Below, one piece after another: positions 1 to 8,884 of a stretch of DNA of 64,000 nt (position 1 is its first letter; each line of letters opens with the position of its first letter). The notes under the pieces were generated by a model. The model did not search any database. It worked only from the letters and a program-made list of their open reading frames with translations, and had not been told where the DNA came from. The stretch covers positions 3,968,001-4,032,000 of the forward strand of contig NZ_JAZHOH010000001.1 of NCBI RefSeq assembly GCF_040419245.1, in the 5' to 3' direction. The DNA is from Ewingella sp. CoE-038-23 (GTDB taxonomy: Bacteria; Pseudomonadota; Gammaproteobacteria; Enterobacterales; Enterobacteriaceae). The position numbers and the translations under genes were made by a program.

Positions 1-1714
1 AGACATCATCCAGATGATTAACGACATGGGCATCCAGGTTCTTGAAGAAGCTCCTGACGCCGATGACTTAATGCTGGCCGAAAACCGTCCTGATACTGAC
101 GAAGATGCAGCCGAAGCTGCTGCTCAGGTGCTTTCCAGCGTTGAATCTGAAATTGGACGTACCACTGACCCCGTGCGCATGTACATGCGTGAAATGGGTA
201 CCGTTGAACTGTTGACCCGTGAAGGCGAAATCGACATCGCTAAGCGTATCGAAGACGGTATCAACCAGGTCCAGTGCTCCGTTGCCGAATACCCAGAAGC
301 CATCACTTACCTGCTCGAACAGTACGATCGCGTTGAAGCGGGCGAAGCGCGTCTGTCTGATCTGATCACTGGTTTCGTTGATCCGAACGCAGAAGAAGAG
401 ATCGCGCCGACTGCCACTCACGTTGGTTCTGAACTGACGACTGAAGAGCAAAACGACGACGACGAAGACGAAGATGAAGACGACGACGCTGAAGACGACA
501 ACAGCATCGACCCAGAACTGGCGCGCCAGAAGTTCACCGAGCTGCGTGAGCAGCACGAAGCCACGCGTGCTGTCATCAAGAAAAACGGCCGTAATCACAA
601 AAGCGCCGCAGAAGAAATTCTGAAACTGTCCGACGTCTTCAAACAGTTCCGTTTAGTACCAAAACAGTTCGACTTCCTGGTTAACAGCATGCGTTCCATG
701 ATGGATCGCGTCCGTGCTCAGGAACGTTTCATCATGAAAGTCTGTGTTGAACAGTGCAAAATGCCGAAGAAAAACTTCGTCAACCTGTTCGCCGGCAACG
801 AAACCAGCCAAACCTGGTTTGATGCCGCTCTGGCTATGGGCAAACCATGGTCTGAGAAGCTGAAAGAAGTGACCGAAGAAGTGCAACGCGGCCTGATGAA
901 ACTGCGTCAAATCGAAGAAGAAACCGGCCTGACCATCGAGCAGGTTAAAGATATCAACCGTCGTATGTCCATCGGCGAAGCGAAAGCGCGTCGTGCGAAG
1001 AAAGAGATGGTTGAAGCAAACTTACGTCTGGTTATTTCTATCGCCAAGAAATACACCAACCGTGGTCTGCAGTTCCTTGATCTGATTCAGGAAGGTAACA
1101 TCGGCCTGATGAAAGCCGTTGATAAGTTTGAATATCGCCGTGGTTATAAGTTCTCAACTTATGCGACCTGGTGGATCCGTCAGGCTATCACCCGCTCCAT
1201 CGCCGACCAGGCGCGTACCATCCGTATTCCGGTGCATATGATTGAGACTATCAACAAACTCAACCGTATTTCACGCCAGATGCTGCAAGAGATGGGCCGC
1301 GAGCCGACGCCGGAAGAGTTGGCTGAACGTATGCTGATGCCGGAAGACAAAATCCGTAAAGTGCTGAAAATCGCTAAAGAGCCTATCTCCATGGAAACGC
1401 CAATCGGCGACGATGAAGATTCGCATCTGGGTGATTTCATCGAGGATACCACCCTCGAGCTGCCACTGGATTCGGCAACCTCAGAAAGCCTGCGTTCTGC
1501 AACGCACGACGTTCTGGCCGGTCTGACCGCGCGTGAAGCTAAAGTGCTACGCATGCGTTTCGGTATCGATATGAACACCGACCACACGCTGGAAGAAGTG
1601 GGTAAACAGTTCGACGTTACCCGCGAACGTATCCGTCAGATCGAAGCTAAGGCTCTGCGCAAACTGCGTCACCCAAGCCGTTCTGAAGTGCTGCGCAGCT
1701 TCCTCGACGACTAA
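1..1714 (+). CDS. rpoD: RNA polymerase sigma-70 factor RpoD (5' end outside window)
   Basis: Primary housekeeping sigma factor, which directs RNA polymerase core to -35/-10 promoters. The reading frame is open from base 2, so the start lies upstream; about 570 of the usual ~613 residues are present. Visible are region 1.2 ([11 protein letters not shown]), an acidic Asp/Glu-rich non-conserved stretch ([12 protein letters not shown]), region 2 ([27 protein letters not shown], then [10 protein letters not shown]), region 3, and the region 4 helix-turn-helix ending in LRSFLDD. Codon use is typical of a highly expressed core gene. It is followed by a strong terminator and the convergent mug gene. 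Identification is certain. Confidence 0.98.
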   Translation, partial: DIIQMINDMGIQVLEEAPDADDLMLAENRPDTDEDAAEAAAQVLSSVESEIGRTTDPVRMYMREMGTVELLTREGEIDIAKRIEDGINQVQCSVAEYPEAITYLLEQYDRVEAGEARLSDLITGFVDPNAEEEIAPTATHVGSELTTEEQNDDDEDEDEDDDAEDDNSIDPELARQKFTELREQHEATRAVIKKNGRNHKSAAEEILKLSDVFKQFRLVPKQFDFLVNSMRSMMDRVRAQERFIMKVCVEQCKMPKKNFVNLFAGNETSQTWFDAALAMGKPWSEKLKEVTEEVQRGLMKLRQIEEETGLTIEQVKDINRRMSIGEAKARRAKKEMVEANLRLVISIAKKYTNRGLQFLDLIQEGNIGLMKAVDKFEYRRGYKFSTYATWWIRQAITRSIADQARTIRIPVHMIETINKLNRISRQMLQEMGREPTPEELAERMLMPEDKIRKVLKIAKEPISMETPIGDDEDSHLGDFIEDTTLELPLDSATSESLRSATHDVLAGLTAREAKVLRMRFGIDMNTDHTLEEVGKQFDVTRERIRQIEAKALRKLRHPSRSEVLRSFLDD

Positions 1715-1735
1715 TCGTTAGATTAAACGTCATTA

Positions 1736-1772
1736 AAAAGCCCCGCGATGGTGATGCCGTCGCGGGGCTTTT
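1736..1772. terminator. rpoD rho-independent terminator
   Basis: A GC-rich stem, AAGCCCCGCGA paired with TCGCGGGGCTT, is closed by a short loop and followed by a T-rich run. It lies just after the rpoD stop and before the convergent end of mug, so it probably serves both strands. Confidence 0.9.
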
Positions 1773-1794
1773 GCTTTTCAGCCAGCTCAATCTG

Positions 1795-2292
1795 TTACGC
1801 GTTTAGCGCGTCATACAGCTCGCGGTAAGACGCCGTCAGCTCATCCAGCGTCGCGCGATTCAACCCGCTTGGGTTCGGCAACACCCAGACTTCCGTCTTA
1901 CCGATTTTTATCTCCTGACGTCCCCAGCTTACTTTGCTGATACCAAACGCCTTACTGAACGCCTGCTTGCCCAACACGGCCAGGGCACGCGGCTGATAGC
2001 GTTCAATCTTAGCCGTCAGCGCCGCCCCGCCCTCGCGCAGCTCATCGCGCACCAGCTCGGTAGCCTCCACTGTCGGGCGCTCAACCAGCATGGTGATGCC
2101 ACACCGCGTGTCCAGCAGGTGCTGCTCCTCTTCCGGCTTCAGCAAACGCTCGGTGAACCCCGCCTGATGGATAACTTTCCAAAAGCGATTATTAGAGTTA
2201 GCGAAATGGAAACCGTGATGCGCAGTCGAAAGGCCGGGGTTGATCCCACAGAAAACCACGCGCAAATCCTCGGCAATAATATCGGTAATCAT
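1795..2292 (-). CDS. mug: G/U mismatch-specific DNA glycosylase Mug
   Basis: Removes uracil and ethenocytosine opposite guanine in double-stranded DNA (base excision repair, cytoplasm). The 165 residues match the family's usual length. The active-site motif GINPGLS is near residue 17, the NRFWK box follows, and the second conserved motif LPNPSGLNR is near residue 140. The gene is convergent with rpoD, the usual enterobacterial arrangement, and the tRNA-Ile gene follows on the other side, as in E. coli (mug-ileX). Confidence 0.96.
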   Translation of the reverse strand: MITDIIAEDLRVVFCGINPGLSTAHHGFHFANSNNRFWKVIHQAGFTERLLKPEEEQHLLDTRCGITMLVERPTVEATELVRDELREGGAALTAKIERYQPRALAVLGKQAFSKAFGISKVSWGRQEIKIGKTEVWVLPNPSGLNRATLDELTASYRELYDALNA

Positions 2293-2434
2293 AATGCATC
2301 CCTAAGACGTATTTACCTGAGTTATCGCAAAAAAACGCTTGAATGACAACAGTCTACAATTGCACATAAAACGCGCATACAAACAGAACACCAGTAGACC
2401 TGTAACAGCAACTTACCGTATAATCCCGCCCCAA

Positions 2435-2511
2435 GGCCCCTTAGCTCAGTTGGTTAGAGCACGCGACTCATAATCGCTTGGTCGCTGGTTCAAGTCCAGC
2501 AGGGGCCACCA
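2435..2511 (+). tRNA. ileX: tRNA-Ile (CAU anticodon, ileX type), island integration site
   Basis: A complete 77-nt cloverleaf starts GGCCCCTTAGCTCAG and ends with an encoded CCA. The anticodon CAT is at 2469-2471 in the loop CTCATAA, closed by GCGA/TCGC. The acceptor and D-arm sequence and the position after mug match ileX (reads AUA after lysidine modification by TilS) rather than elongator tRNA-Met. The T stem is GCTGG/CCAGC. The 3' end is the core of the att repeats at 32142 and 35111. Confidence 0.93.
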
Positions 2512-2514
2512 AAT
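2465..2514 (+). repeat. att copy 1 (3' half of tRNA-Ile gene)
   Basis: These 50 bases, from the anticodon arm through CCA plus AAT, are repeated with two differences at 32142-32191 and 35111-35159. This copy lies in the intact tRNA gene and marks the left boundary of the tandem mobile elements. Confidence 0.9.
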
Positions 2515-2521
2515 AAAACAA

Positions 2522-2554
2522 GGAGTTAGATGAGGAATCGTCTGACTCCTTTTT
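2522..2554 (+). terminator. Terminator after tRNA-Ile
   Basis: A 12-bp stem (two G-U wobbles) closed by a GGAA tetraloop and followed by TTTTT, 10 bases after the tRNA CCA. Because it lies inside the att boundary it belongs to the element and terminates the restored tRNA transcript. Confidence 0.75.
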
Positions 2555-2567
2555 CGTTTTATACGAA

Positions 2568-2592
2568 TTGGGTCAGGTAATGGGTCAGGTAA
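2568..2592 (+). repeat. Left-end copy of 25-bp direct repeat (candidate recombinase arm site)
   Basis: Two direct copies of GGGTCAGGTAA in tandem. The same 25 bases recur exactly at 31991-32015 beside the integrase gene at the other end of element 1. The paired position just inside each end fits an arm-type binding site for the integrase or its excisionase; that role is inferred. Confidence 0.7.
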
Positions 2593-2613
2593 GGAATTAC
2601 CTCCCCTCCTTCT

Positions 2614-3447
2614 TCATCCCGCTGCCAGCATCTCCGGATAGTGCGTCGCCACGATATCATTCATTTTTTCTGTCAGGTCGCACCGCTTAAACGTGATGTG
2701 CCCGGTTCCTTTCTGGAAATAACGTATACTGAATAAATTATCTTCGTAAACATCCTTCGAAGGGTTATCCCGGATATGATCCATCAGTCGGGTAGTAATA
2801 TCACCACGATTATCAGGGATCGGTTTACCATCCAGCAGAAACAGCATTCGTTCCAGGTCTGCGAGTTGATCACGTCGCCATCCCCAGTTAAGACTAAATC
2901 CCCAGCGGTTATGCGTCACCAGATTGTTAATAATGATCTTCTTCCCAAAACTACAGGGACTATTGGTTTTATAATCCCATGACAGCCCTTTGAAGACATT
3001 GATGATACCGCGTTCAAAGACATCCCTTTTATTAAGATGTAACTGCTTAAAGGTACTGAGGATATTGGCTTCGCTGATGGCAGGAAGGTCACCCTCCTCC
3101 AGGGTTTTATGCAACTGGTCACGAGCCTGGGCATCCATCAACGCCATCATGCCAGACTTCAGCATCAAGTCGCGCCAGATACTGCGGTCTATATTACGCG
3201 TAATGGCGGGCATTGCTTTCTCAGATGGCTCGGTTAGCCAGCTGTCATAGCGGTGCCCGGATTTCATGGCCCAGTCCTGTGCCGTTCCCCCGCCCACTTC
3301 TGAAGTAAGGCGGGATACCGCATCAAGCTGCTGTATCAGTTGCTCAATCTGAACCAGTGCCGCATCACGCCCTGACACAGTCCGTTCAATATTAGTTAAG
3401 AGGATAAGTTCACTGTGATCCGTTAATACATCGGGTTCTGTTTGCAT
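2614..3447 (-). CDS. DUF4942-type island protein, unknown function
   Basis: A 277-residue soluble protein with no signal peptide or membrane segment. The N-terminal part is helical. The C-terminal half carries SFGKKIIINNL, a Trp-rich stretch and a final block FSIRYFQKGTGHITFKR, which I associate with the DUF4942 family found downstream of the CbtA toxin in CP4-type islands. It is the last gene of the leftward radC-cbtA-DUF4942 run and lies next to the left att site. The molecular role is unknown. Family assignment is from memory of these islands. Confidence 0.65.
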   Translation of the reverse strand: MQTEPDVLTDHSELILLTNIERTVSGRDAALVQIEQLIQQLDAVSRLTSEVGGGTAQDWAMKSGHRYDSWLTEPSEKAMPAITRNIDRSIWRDLMLKSGMMALMDAQARDQLHKTLEEGDLPAISEANILSTFKQLHLNKRDVFERGIINVFKGLSWDYKTNSPCSFGKKIIINNLVTHNRWGFSLNWGWRRDQLADLERMLFLLDGKPIPDNRGDITTRLMDHIRDNPSKDVYEDNLFSIRYFQKGTGHITFKRCDLTEKMNDIVATHYPEMLAAG

Positions 3448-3560
3448 CGTTAATCATCCATAAAAGCAAACGCGCCTGCCAATAGTGGCTGGCGCATTAT
3501 GCGATCAATATAAAAAGGGGAAGGTTTGGAGATAAAAATCAGGAATAAGACTCGAAGAAT

Positions 3561-3881
3561 TCAGGTGTTGATTAGGCTGGTTGCGCGTCTGGCTCTGAGG
3601 ATGTCGATAGCGGTGAGAAATGGAGTCTGATCCTGCCAGGTAAATCCTTTTCGGTCAGTGCGAATCAGCTCATATCTCTCTACCAGAAAGTTAATGGCAT
3701 CCATCAGTGTGATACCAGCATCAATATGTTCCTGAATCACGGATTCATTAATAAAGGGAGTGTCGTCCAGTCGCAGACCATAGTGCTGGTCTAACAGGCG
3801 AGTCAGCAACATTTGCCAGACAGCCACGGGTGGCGGACATGGCTTCGCCACCCGCGGGTTTATTGCAGGATGAGTTTTCAT
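3561..3881 (-). CDS. cbtA: CbtA/YkfI/YpjF-family toxin, apparently without its antitoxin gene
   Basis: 106 residues. The diagnostic core [19 protein letters not shown], then [29 protein letters not shown] and the tail DILRARRAT, matches the CbtA (YeeV) toxins that bind MreB and FtsZ and block cell shape maintenance and division. It is shorter than E. coli CbtA (124 residues), ending soon after RRATSLINT. In E. coli islands the order is radC - DUF987 gene - cbeA antitoxin - cbtA. Here only about 90 bases separate the radC-like stop from this start, so the DUF987 and cbeA genes are missing. It is either an orphan toxin or controlled by another copy elsewhere. Confidence 0.88.
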   Translation of the reverse strand: MKTHPAINPRVAKPCPPPVAVWQMLLTRLLDQHYGLRLDDTPFINESVIQEHIDAGITLMDAINFLVERYELIRTDRKGFTWQDQTPFLTAIDILRARRATSLINT

Positions 3882-3969
3882 TTTTTCTCTCGTTTGAATT
3901 AAAGGGGTTTAGTTTTGGGCGGGATAAATAACGATATAAACATAGCCATATGAACCGAGCCAGCCAGCC

Positions 3970-4449
3970 TTACAGAAGTCCATTTTCAGCAAAGGACGCT
4001 ATGTGCCTGCCACCCACGATGAAGTGGTCAAGGACACGGACATCAACTAATCCGAGGGCCTGAATCAGGCGCTGGGTAATGACCTTATCTGACTGGCTGG
4101 GCGCGATATCACCAGAAGGATGGTTATGGGCAAGGATCACCGCTGCGGCATTAAAATAGAGTGCGCGTTTTACCACCTCACGAGGGTGAACTTCTGTACT
4201 GCTGATGGAGCCGGTAAATAAGGTTTCCCAGGCAAGCAGTTGATTCTGATGGTTGAGATACAACACCATAAACTCTTCCCGCTCACATCCGGCCATTCTC
4301 AGACACAGCCAGTCACGGACTGCACTTGTTGAAGTGAAAGCGACTCCCGGTTGATGTAAATAGTGACTGAGTAATTCAAAGGCTTTATCAACAGTACGCT
4401 GCACATGTAGGGGCAGTGATGGGGAAGAAAAATCGACTGTGTTTTCCAT
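3970..4449 (-). CDS. RadC-like JAB/MPN-domain protein (YfjY/YeeS type)
   Basis: 159 residues, the short island form of RadC. The JAMM metal site is visible as HNHPSGDIAPSQSD near residues 115-130 (HxHP...SxxD), the signature of a zinc-dependent MPN fold. Function in islands is unresolved; a role in DNA repair or recombination was proposed for chromosomal RadC but is not established. It sits directly upstream of cbtA on the same strand, as in CP4-44 and CP4-57, and is probably co-transcribed with it. Confidence 0.9.
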   Translation of the reverse strand: MENTVDFSSPSLPLHVQRTVDKAFELLSHYLHQPGVAFTSTSAVRDWLCLRMAGCEREEFMVLYLNHQNQLLAWETLFTGSISSTEVHPREVVKRALYFNAAAVILAHNHPSGDIAPSQSDKVITQRLIQALGLVDVRVLDHFIVGGRHIASFAENGLL

Positions 4450-4629
4450 AAATAGGTCCTCAATCGAGGAGTGGTCAATAGAGAGTGATTGTCAGGGGGT
4501 CGGGATGTGAATCTGCCTGACTCAGTCATCGGTATTCATTGGCCTAGTTCAGGAAATGTATTGAGTTGCCCGTGTAGCCTTTAAGACTGGCTGAGTGTGA
4601 TGATGAGGCTGAGATATATCCAGGCCCTG

Positions 4630-4662
4630 AAAAAGAAAACCCCTGCCACATCAGTGACAGGG
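4630..4662 (-). terminator. Terminator of the 159-residue secreted-protein gene
   Basis: Read on the minus strand, CCCTGTCAC pairs with GTGGCAGGG (one mismatch) across a four-base loop and is followed by GTTTTCTTTTT. It lies 19 bases after the stop of the gene at 4681. Confidence 0.75.
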
Positions 4663-4680
4663 TAAATCAGTGTTCGAAGA

Positions 4681-5160
4681 TTATTGTGCTTCCTGATAGC
4701 GGATGTCCTTGCACTCATTTATACCATCAAGCTCTTTACGGATATTCTCCGCTGATGGACTGAAGCTCCCGACCTTGTCATCATTGATGTAGATATCAAA
4801 CTTCGATGCCTGACTCAGGGCTTCAATAAAAGAAAACCAGGCATTATCGGCACCTCGCCAGCCAAGAGAGGAAGGGACTGGATACTGACTGTCTCCTGTC
4901 ACCAAGGTAATGGTCTTATCCTCTTCATGTGAGTTAGCCCCCTTGCCTCCAGGAAGCGTGATATACACGCTATGCTGAAGGTTATCCTCCTCATCCGGAT
5001 TCGTAGTACAGCTTACATTCAGAACCGTCTTTTCCGGGCTGGTGATAATGTACTCCGTCACGCCCATGGCAAAATTATTAGTCCACATGTTAGGTATCGC
5101 ACTGGCAGGCGCTGCACAGAGCATCATGCTGGTTGCCAGTATTACTGGTATCAGTCTCAT
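4681..5160 (-). CDS. Small exported protein, unknown function
   Basis: Start placed at the second Met (MRLIPVILA), which has GGAG about 8 bases upstream, giving 159 residues. A clear Sec signal peptide ends near APASA-IPN. The mature part has two Cys residues, one early (NVSCTT) and one near the C-terminus (NECKD), able to form a disulfide in the periplasm. No domain is recognised. It sits between the YfjR-type regulator and the RadC-like gene, where CP4-57 carries its own small exported proteins (yfjS, yfjT), so it may be an island-specific counterpart. Confidence 0.7.
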   Translation of the reverse strand: MRLIPVILATSMMLCAAPASAIPNMWTNNFAMGVTEYIITSPEKTVLNVSCTTNPDEEDNLQHSVYITLPGGKGANSHEEDKTITLVTGDSQYPVPSSLGWRGADNAWFSFIEALSQASKFDIYINDDKVGSFSPSAENIRKELDGINECKDIRYQEAQ

Positions 5161-5274
5161 TGGTATCTCCATATTGGTGAGTCAGAAATTATCTATATCT
5201 AAATTGCGTCAATTAGCCCCTCGTTATTTGAGGTATGAATAAGCATAAGTGACGCGGTATTTTTGCCGAAACGA

Positions 5275-5298
5275 TATTCAGTCTGTACAGACTGAATA
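5275..5298. repeat. 24-bp perfect palindrome
   Basis: Each arm reads TATTCAGTCTGT, with no spacer (dyad centre TGTACA). It lies between two exported-protein genes on the minus strand and upstream of the one at 4681, where an operator for a dimeric regulator would sit. The binding protein is not known. Confidence 0.7.
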
Positions 5299-5329
5299 AA
5301 TATGATATCGCTGAACAGGTATTCTCACG

Positions 5330-5371
5330 CCGTCTGATGATAAATGTCGAAATATTTATCCGGTCAGACGG
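5330..5371. repeat. Imperfect hairpin downstream of the 153-residue exported protein
   Basis: Arms CCGTCTGA/TCAGACGG, then an internal bulge, then GATAAAT/ATTTATC around an 8-base loop. It lies just after the stop of the gene at 5377 (minus strand). No T-run follows, so a role in mRNA 3'-end stability is more likely than intrinsic termination. Confidence 0.6.
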
Positions 5372-5376
5372 ACCTT

Positions 5377-5838
5377 CTAGTTTGTCTTATCTTTTGTCCA
5401 TTTTGGACGATTGCCATTAGAAAACGATTTAGACAGCGACCAGTACTCGATCGGGAAACGCTTGACGAGCTCGCCGTTAAGGCGAACATCAATGGTGCGA
5501 TACTGGCCGTTATTCATGGTTCCTTTGCTGAAATAGGCGTTGCTACTGCAGGTTCCCGTATCGTACTGATTCCAGCCTTTTTCTGGTTTAGCCACAACAT
5601 AAAAATCCCCTAATGCACAACCGTTGGTGGATTTACGGTTCACAATCGCAACCCGGTTAGTGGCTGCAAGAACAATAGAACAGGTACTGTTTTTTCCGCC
5701 ACAGACATCCCATAGCACGCGTCCCTTAGGATCTTTGAATGACCAGATAGTATCAGGCGGTATATCACTACGGGCGAGGGAAGGAAGGCTAAACCCCAGT
5801 CCTGAACTCAGAGCAAGAACAGCAATCATTTTTTTCAT
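5377..5838 (-). CDS. Small exported Cys-rich protein, unknown function
   Basis: Start set at MKKMIAVLA, because the upstream extension would bury the signal peptide; this gives 153 residues. The signal peptide ends near PSLA-RSD. The mature protein has four Cys (DVCGG, STCSI, GCALG, TGTCSS), likely two disulfides in an oxidising compartment, and ends in a basic tail (RPKWTKDKTN). No family is recognised. Its position between the yfjR-like gene and radC matches that of yfjS/yfjT in CP4-57, but homology to those was not checked. Confidence 0.7.
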   Translation of the reverse strand: MKKMIAVLALSSGLGFSLPSLARSDIPPDTIWSFKDPKGRVLWDVCGGKNSTCSIVLAATNRVAIVNRKSTNGCALGDFYVVAKPEKGWNQYDTGTCSSNAYFSKGTMNNGQYRTIDVRLNGELVKRFPIEYWSLSKSFSNGNRPKWTKDKTN

Positions 5839-6000
5839 GGTTATATTCTCAGATAAGTAAAAGTTGTATTTCTTCCTGTCAGCGACTTTACCTGACAGAA
5901 AAAACTGTTTAAGAGCAAACACCTGAGTCAGCAGATACTGTAGATAGCCTGCTGACGGTAGTGTTTCGTAAAAACAACAATCTCTCCTTATGGTCGCAGT

Positions 6001-6714
6001 CTACTCAGCACAATGATGGCTGCTGGTATCGGCATGACATGTGAGGGATAGCGCATCACGGACGGAATCGAAATGCGGCAGTGCCTGGATAAAGTCAGGC
6101 CGGGTTGAAAGCAGGCTGAAATCCTTGTGTGGAATAAAGGTGGCTCTCAGGACTGTCACGGTATGGATATTTTCTAGCGGGTAAACCGCAATACGGCCCT
6201 GTAACTCACCCACCAGATACCAGTGACCATACAGTGAAATAAGCCGGTATGGAGCCAGCCCTTCGCAACGCATCCCCTCTGCCAGCAATATGACTCGCTG
6301 ACGGGTTGAGATAGCACTGACCAGACGATAAAAAGTGAGTGAGCCTGAGGGAGGAATTGCATTTGCTGGCTGCCATACCAGGCAGGGCATGTCATCGGCA
6401 TTCAGCAGAGCACCGGCCAGCCTTCTGTCGAAACCGGGGAAAGCATCAGCCAGCCCCGTACGGTGAGCAAAGGTCAGTACATCAAATTCCCCCTGGGCCC
6501 CGCTATTTCCTGAGCGCAAACGACAATGTCCCTGGTGATACTCCAGGTCGAGGTACATCAGACGTTCATGAAAATCCCGCCTTAAGGTACGAACGGACAC
6601 GCCAAACTCAGCAGCAAGTTTGGTGACGCTCAGAGTTTCACCGGTGACAAGACGACAGATGATAAGTGACAGCCTGACAGCCAGCCGGTCATGGCGACGT
6701 TCTGCCTGTGTCAT
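6001..6714 (-). CDS. yfjR: HTH/WYL-domain transcriptional regulator (YfjR type)
   Basis: 237 residues. The N-terminal winged helix-turn-helix reads [24 protein letters not shown] (residues ~30-53). The C-terminal half is a WYL-type ligand-sensing domain ([16 protein letters not shown]). WYL regulators often bind nucleic acid or nucleotide signals and control defence and mobile-element genes. It follows the YfjQ-like gene on the same strand with about 235 bases between, as in CP4-57 (yfjP-yfjQ-yfjR). Its targets here are not evident, though the palindrome at 5275 is a possible site. Confidence 0.85.
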   Translation of the reverse strand: MTQAERRHDRLAVRLSLIICRLVTGETLSVTKLAAEFGVSVRTLRRDFHERLMYLDLEYHQGHCRLRSGNSGAQGEFDVLTFAHRTGLADAFPGFDRRLAGALLNADDMPCLVWQPANAIPPSGSLTFYRLVSAISTRQRVILLAEGMRCEGLAPYRLISLYGHWYLVGELQGRIAVYPLENIHTVTVLRATFIPHKDFSLLSTRPDFIQALPHFDSVRDALSLTCHADTSSHHCAE

Positions 6715-6950
6715 GGGAGGGACTCCATTCAGATTAACTGACTGAAAATTTAAGTGATTACTTTAAAGAAGGTGCCGGACAGGGTATGGACATCATGAAA
6801 ACTATTTTTTCTTTTTGCGGAAGTGAGAGATGGTGTGCCTTAAGGAGGTATTAGCTGGATTTAGCATCAGCGAAGATAAGCGTATGTGGACAGGTTATGT
6901 CCCCCGTAAACAATCCATTAACAAGTTTCGAGAAAAGATATTTTCGGCTT

Positions 6951-7772
6951 TTATGCAATCTGCTCCATCAGCGTTTCCGCTATCACCCAGAGCGCCCGGT
7001 TAAGTTTCACATCGCCATCAATACCACGCACAGCCCGAGTATGAGTACGTTTCCCCGTGATATTACGCCCGGACAGCCCGCCTTTAATCAGGTTCTCCTG
7101 AATACGCTGATACGTGGTCCACAAATCATTGCTCTCGTCCTGCCAGCGCCGGGGCGCAAGTACCTGAGATGCCGTCACAGGCTGGTGGTCCTCACCGAAA
7201 CGATAGGTCAGTGCAGCCTGAGCCAGCGCCTGCTGTGCCGGTGGGGGCAACATCAGGGATTGCATGGCATCCCGTTTCTCCTCAACGCGGTCAAAAATCC
7301 CCAGCACCTCATAGGCCCCTTCAATCACCTGACTCACCACATCTCCCTTATGCGGTACCCGTACCTCACCAAAGGTTTCACCACAGACAAGCCCGTTCTG
7401 GCACACCGCCCGGAATAATCCCGGCAGCATCTGATAGGAGCTGGAGCCGTCATGGGAGTTGAGCAGAATGATTTCAGGGACCTGTTTCCCGGTAATTTGC
7501 CCCGCCCGACGCAGGCGTAACATATGCTTGGTATGCTCACGACGCCCGGGGTCTCGTACCCGGGTCTGACAGGCAAAGAACGGCTGAAAACCTTCCTTCT
7601 GCAGACTGTCGAGCAGCGATATGGTTGGAATGTAGGTATAACGTTCACTCCGGGACTGATGTTTATCCTCACAGAAGACACTGGGCACCACGCGAAATAA
7701 CTCCTCATGGGTTAAGGGGCGGTCACGACGGATAAGGTTTGCTGCGCCAAAGCGCGAAGCCAGACGGGTCAT
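6951..7772 (-). CDS. yfjQ: DUF932-family protein (YfjQ type)
   Basis: Start placed at MTRLASRFG because AAGGAA lies about 7 bases upstream; this gives 273 residues, the size of E. coli YfjQ. The DUF932 landmarks include a phage/plasmid-like core, SERYTYIPT, ILLNSHDGSSSYQML, FRAVCQNGLVCGE and the C-terminal LWTTYQRIQENLIKGG. DUF932 proteins are common on plasmids and islands; their biochemical role is unsettled. It lies between the YfjP-like GTPase (upstream) and the YfjR-like regulator. Confidence 0.88.
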   Translation of the reverse strand: MTRLASRFGAANLIRRDRPLTHEELFRVVPSVFCEDKHQSRSERYTYIPTISLLDSLQKEGFQPFFACQTRVRDPGRREHTKHMLRLRRAGQITGKQVPEIILLNSHDGSSSYQMLPGLFRAVCQNGLVCGETFGEVRVPHKGDVVSQVIEGAYEVLGIFDRVEEKRDAMQSLMLPPPAQQALAQAALTYRFGEDHQPVTASQVLAPRRWQDESNDLWTTYQRIQENLIKGGLSGRNITGKRTHTRAVRGIDGDVKLNRALWVIAETLMEQIA

Positions 7773-7856
7773 ATTCAGTTCCTTTATTTTGAAAATAAAT
7801 AAAATCAGGCCCCGTCGCATTCAGCGACGGGGCCTGAAGAGAGGAGCGTTACATCT

Positions 7857-8729
7857 TCAGAAGAAAAAATCCCACAGAGAGCGGGCAACACGGACGACAA
7901 TATCCCGTATCGCCTGGATGACATTTCGGGTGGGAGCGGATACCGCAGATGAGCGGGCAACGGTATCAAGCATATCGCCCACAGTTCGTCCAAATCGCTC
8001 CCGGGCCTGCCCTCTGATATTTTCCGTACGTAACGACTTATGCAGCCGGGAGGTCACAGGGCTGGTGGCTTTATCCGGCAGGCACGCCATCATCACCGAG
8101 ACCATCGCGGCAATTCCCCAGCGGGTTCGCGCTGAGACGGCACAAAGCGGATGGATGGGCGCAAAGCGCTGGCGGATATCCTCCAGCTTCAGGCTCAGAT
8201 TATGCCTCTGCGGTACCGAAGGACTATCGAATGCAGATGCTCCCTGCGGGAGCGGTTCAAACCGGTCTACCTGACTGACCACAAACAAGACTTTGTCCCG
8301 GTACGGGCCAATCACCTCCCGATAGAATTTCTCATCAACCGACAATGCCCGGTCGTCAGCCTTGATAACCCACAGAACCAAATCCATCTCCGGCAGCAGA
8401 GACTGATAGAGTTCCGCATACTGACGGTCTCTGACCTCGCTTTCCCCCGCACCGGGTAAATCGATTATCATCAGACTGTGCTTATCTGCTTTAAGCCGAA
8501 AGCGTAAAGCATCACGTGTACAGGCCAGAACATCACTGACCGGTGAGACCTCGCCACTGAACAAGGCATTACACAGGGACGACTTCCCGGCCCCGGATTT
8601 TCCGGCGATACCGATTACGGGTTCGTAATCAGTGAGACTCTGCAGGCGTTCAAGAATACGGTTACGAATAGCAGGAGGCAGACCGGATAGCGCACGCTCT
8701 ATCGCTGCCGGAATAGGTAATTCATGCAT
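7857..8729 (-). CDS. yfjP: YfjP-type GTPase
   Basis: Start chosen at MHELPIPAAIERAL, giving 290 residues, like YfjP of CP4-57. The G1/P-loop is GIAGKSGAGKSSLCN (residues ~45-59), G3 is DLPGAGES, and G4-like VVSQVDRF follows, so it is an Era/HflX-like P-loop GTPase. A C-terminal region with basic and hydrophobic segments ends in RSLWDFFF, which may contact membrane. The substrate is unknown. It is first of the leftward yfjP-yfjQ-yfjR run. The cargo genes of the island begin immediately beyond it, after an IS4-like element. Confidence 0.87.
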   Translation of the reverse strand: MHELPIPAAIERALSGLPPAIRNRILERLQSLTDYEPVIGIAGKSGAGKSSLCNALFSGEVSPVSDVLACTRDALRFRLKADKHSLMIIDLPGAGESEVRDRQYAELYQSLLPEMDLVLWVIKADDRALSVDEKFYREVIGPYRDKVLFVVSQVDRFEPLPQGASAFDSPSVPQRHNLSLKLEDIRQRFAPIHPLCAVSARTRWGIAAMVSVMMACLPDKATSPVTSRLHKSLRTENIRGQARERFGRTVGDMLDTVARSSAVSAPTRNVIQAIRDIVVRVARSLWDFFF

Positions 8730-8884
8730 GATTCTATTTCCTCTGAACATGAAAAAGACTAACTAGAAAGTCAGTCTTTGAAGAACATCATGCAAATGAA
8801 ATATATCTGAATTTTTTTAAAATAAAGGAAAAAATCTTACACTCTACGGTTCATTCTTGTCATATTCATGTTCAGTTATGGTGA

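Noticed and set aside
68..598. Antisense open frame of 176 codons in rpoD
   Set aside because: A shadow of the acidic repeat in rpoD with low-complexity Val/Phe content and no start signals.
2614..8750. A complete prophage
   Set aside because: No capsid, tail, terminase or lysis genes occur anywhere between the att copies; the content is that of a CP4-type island.
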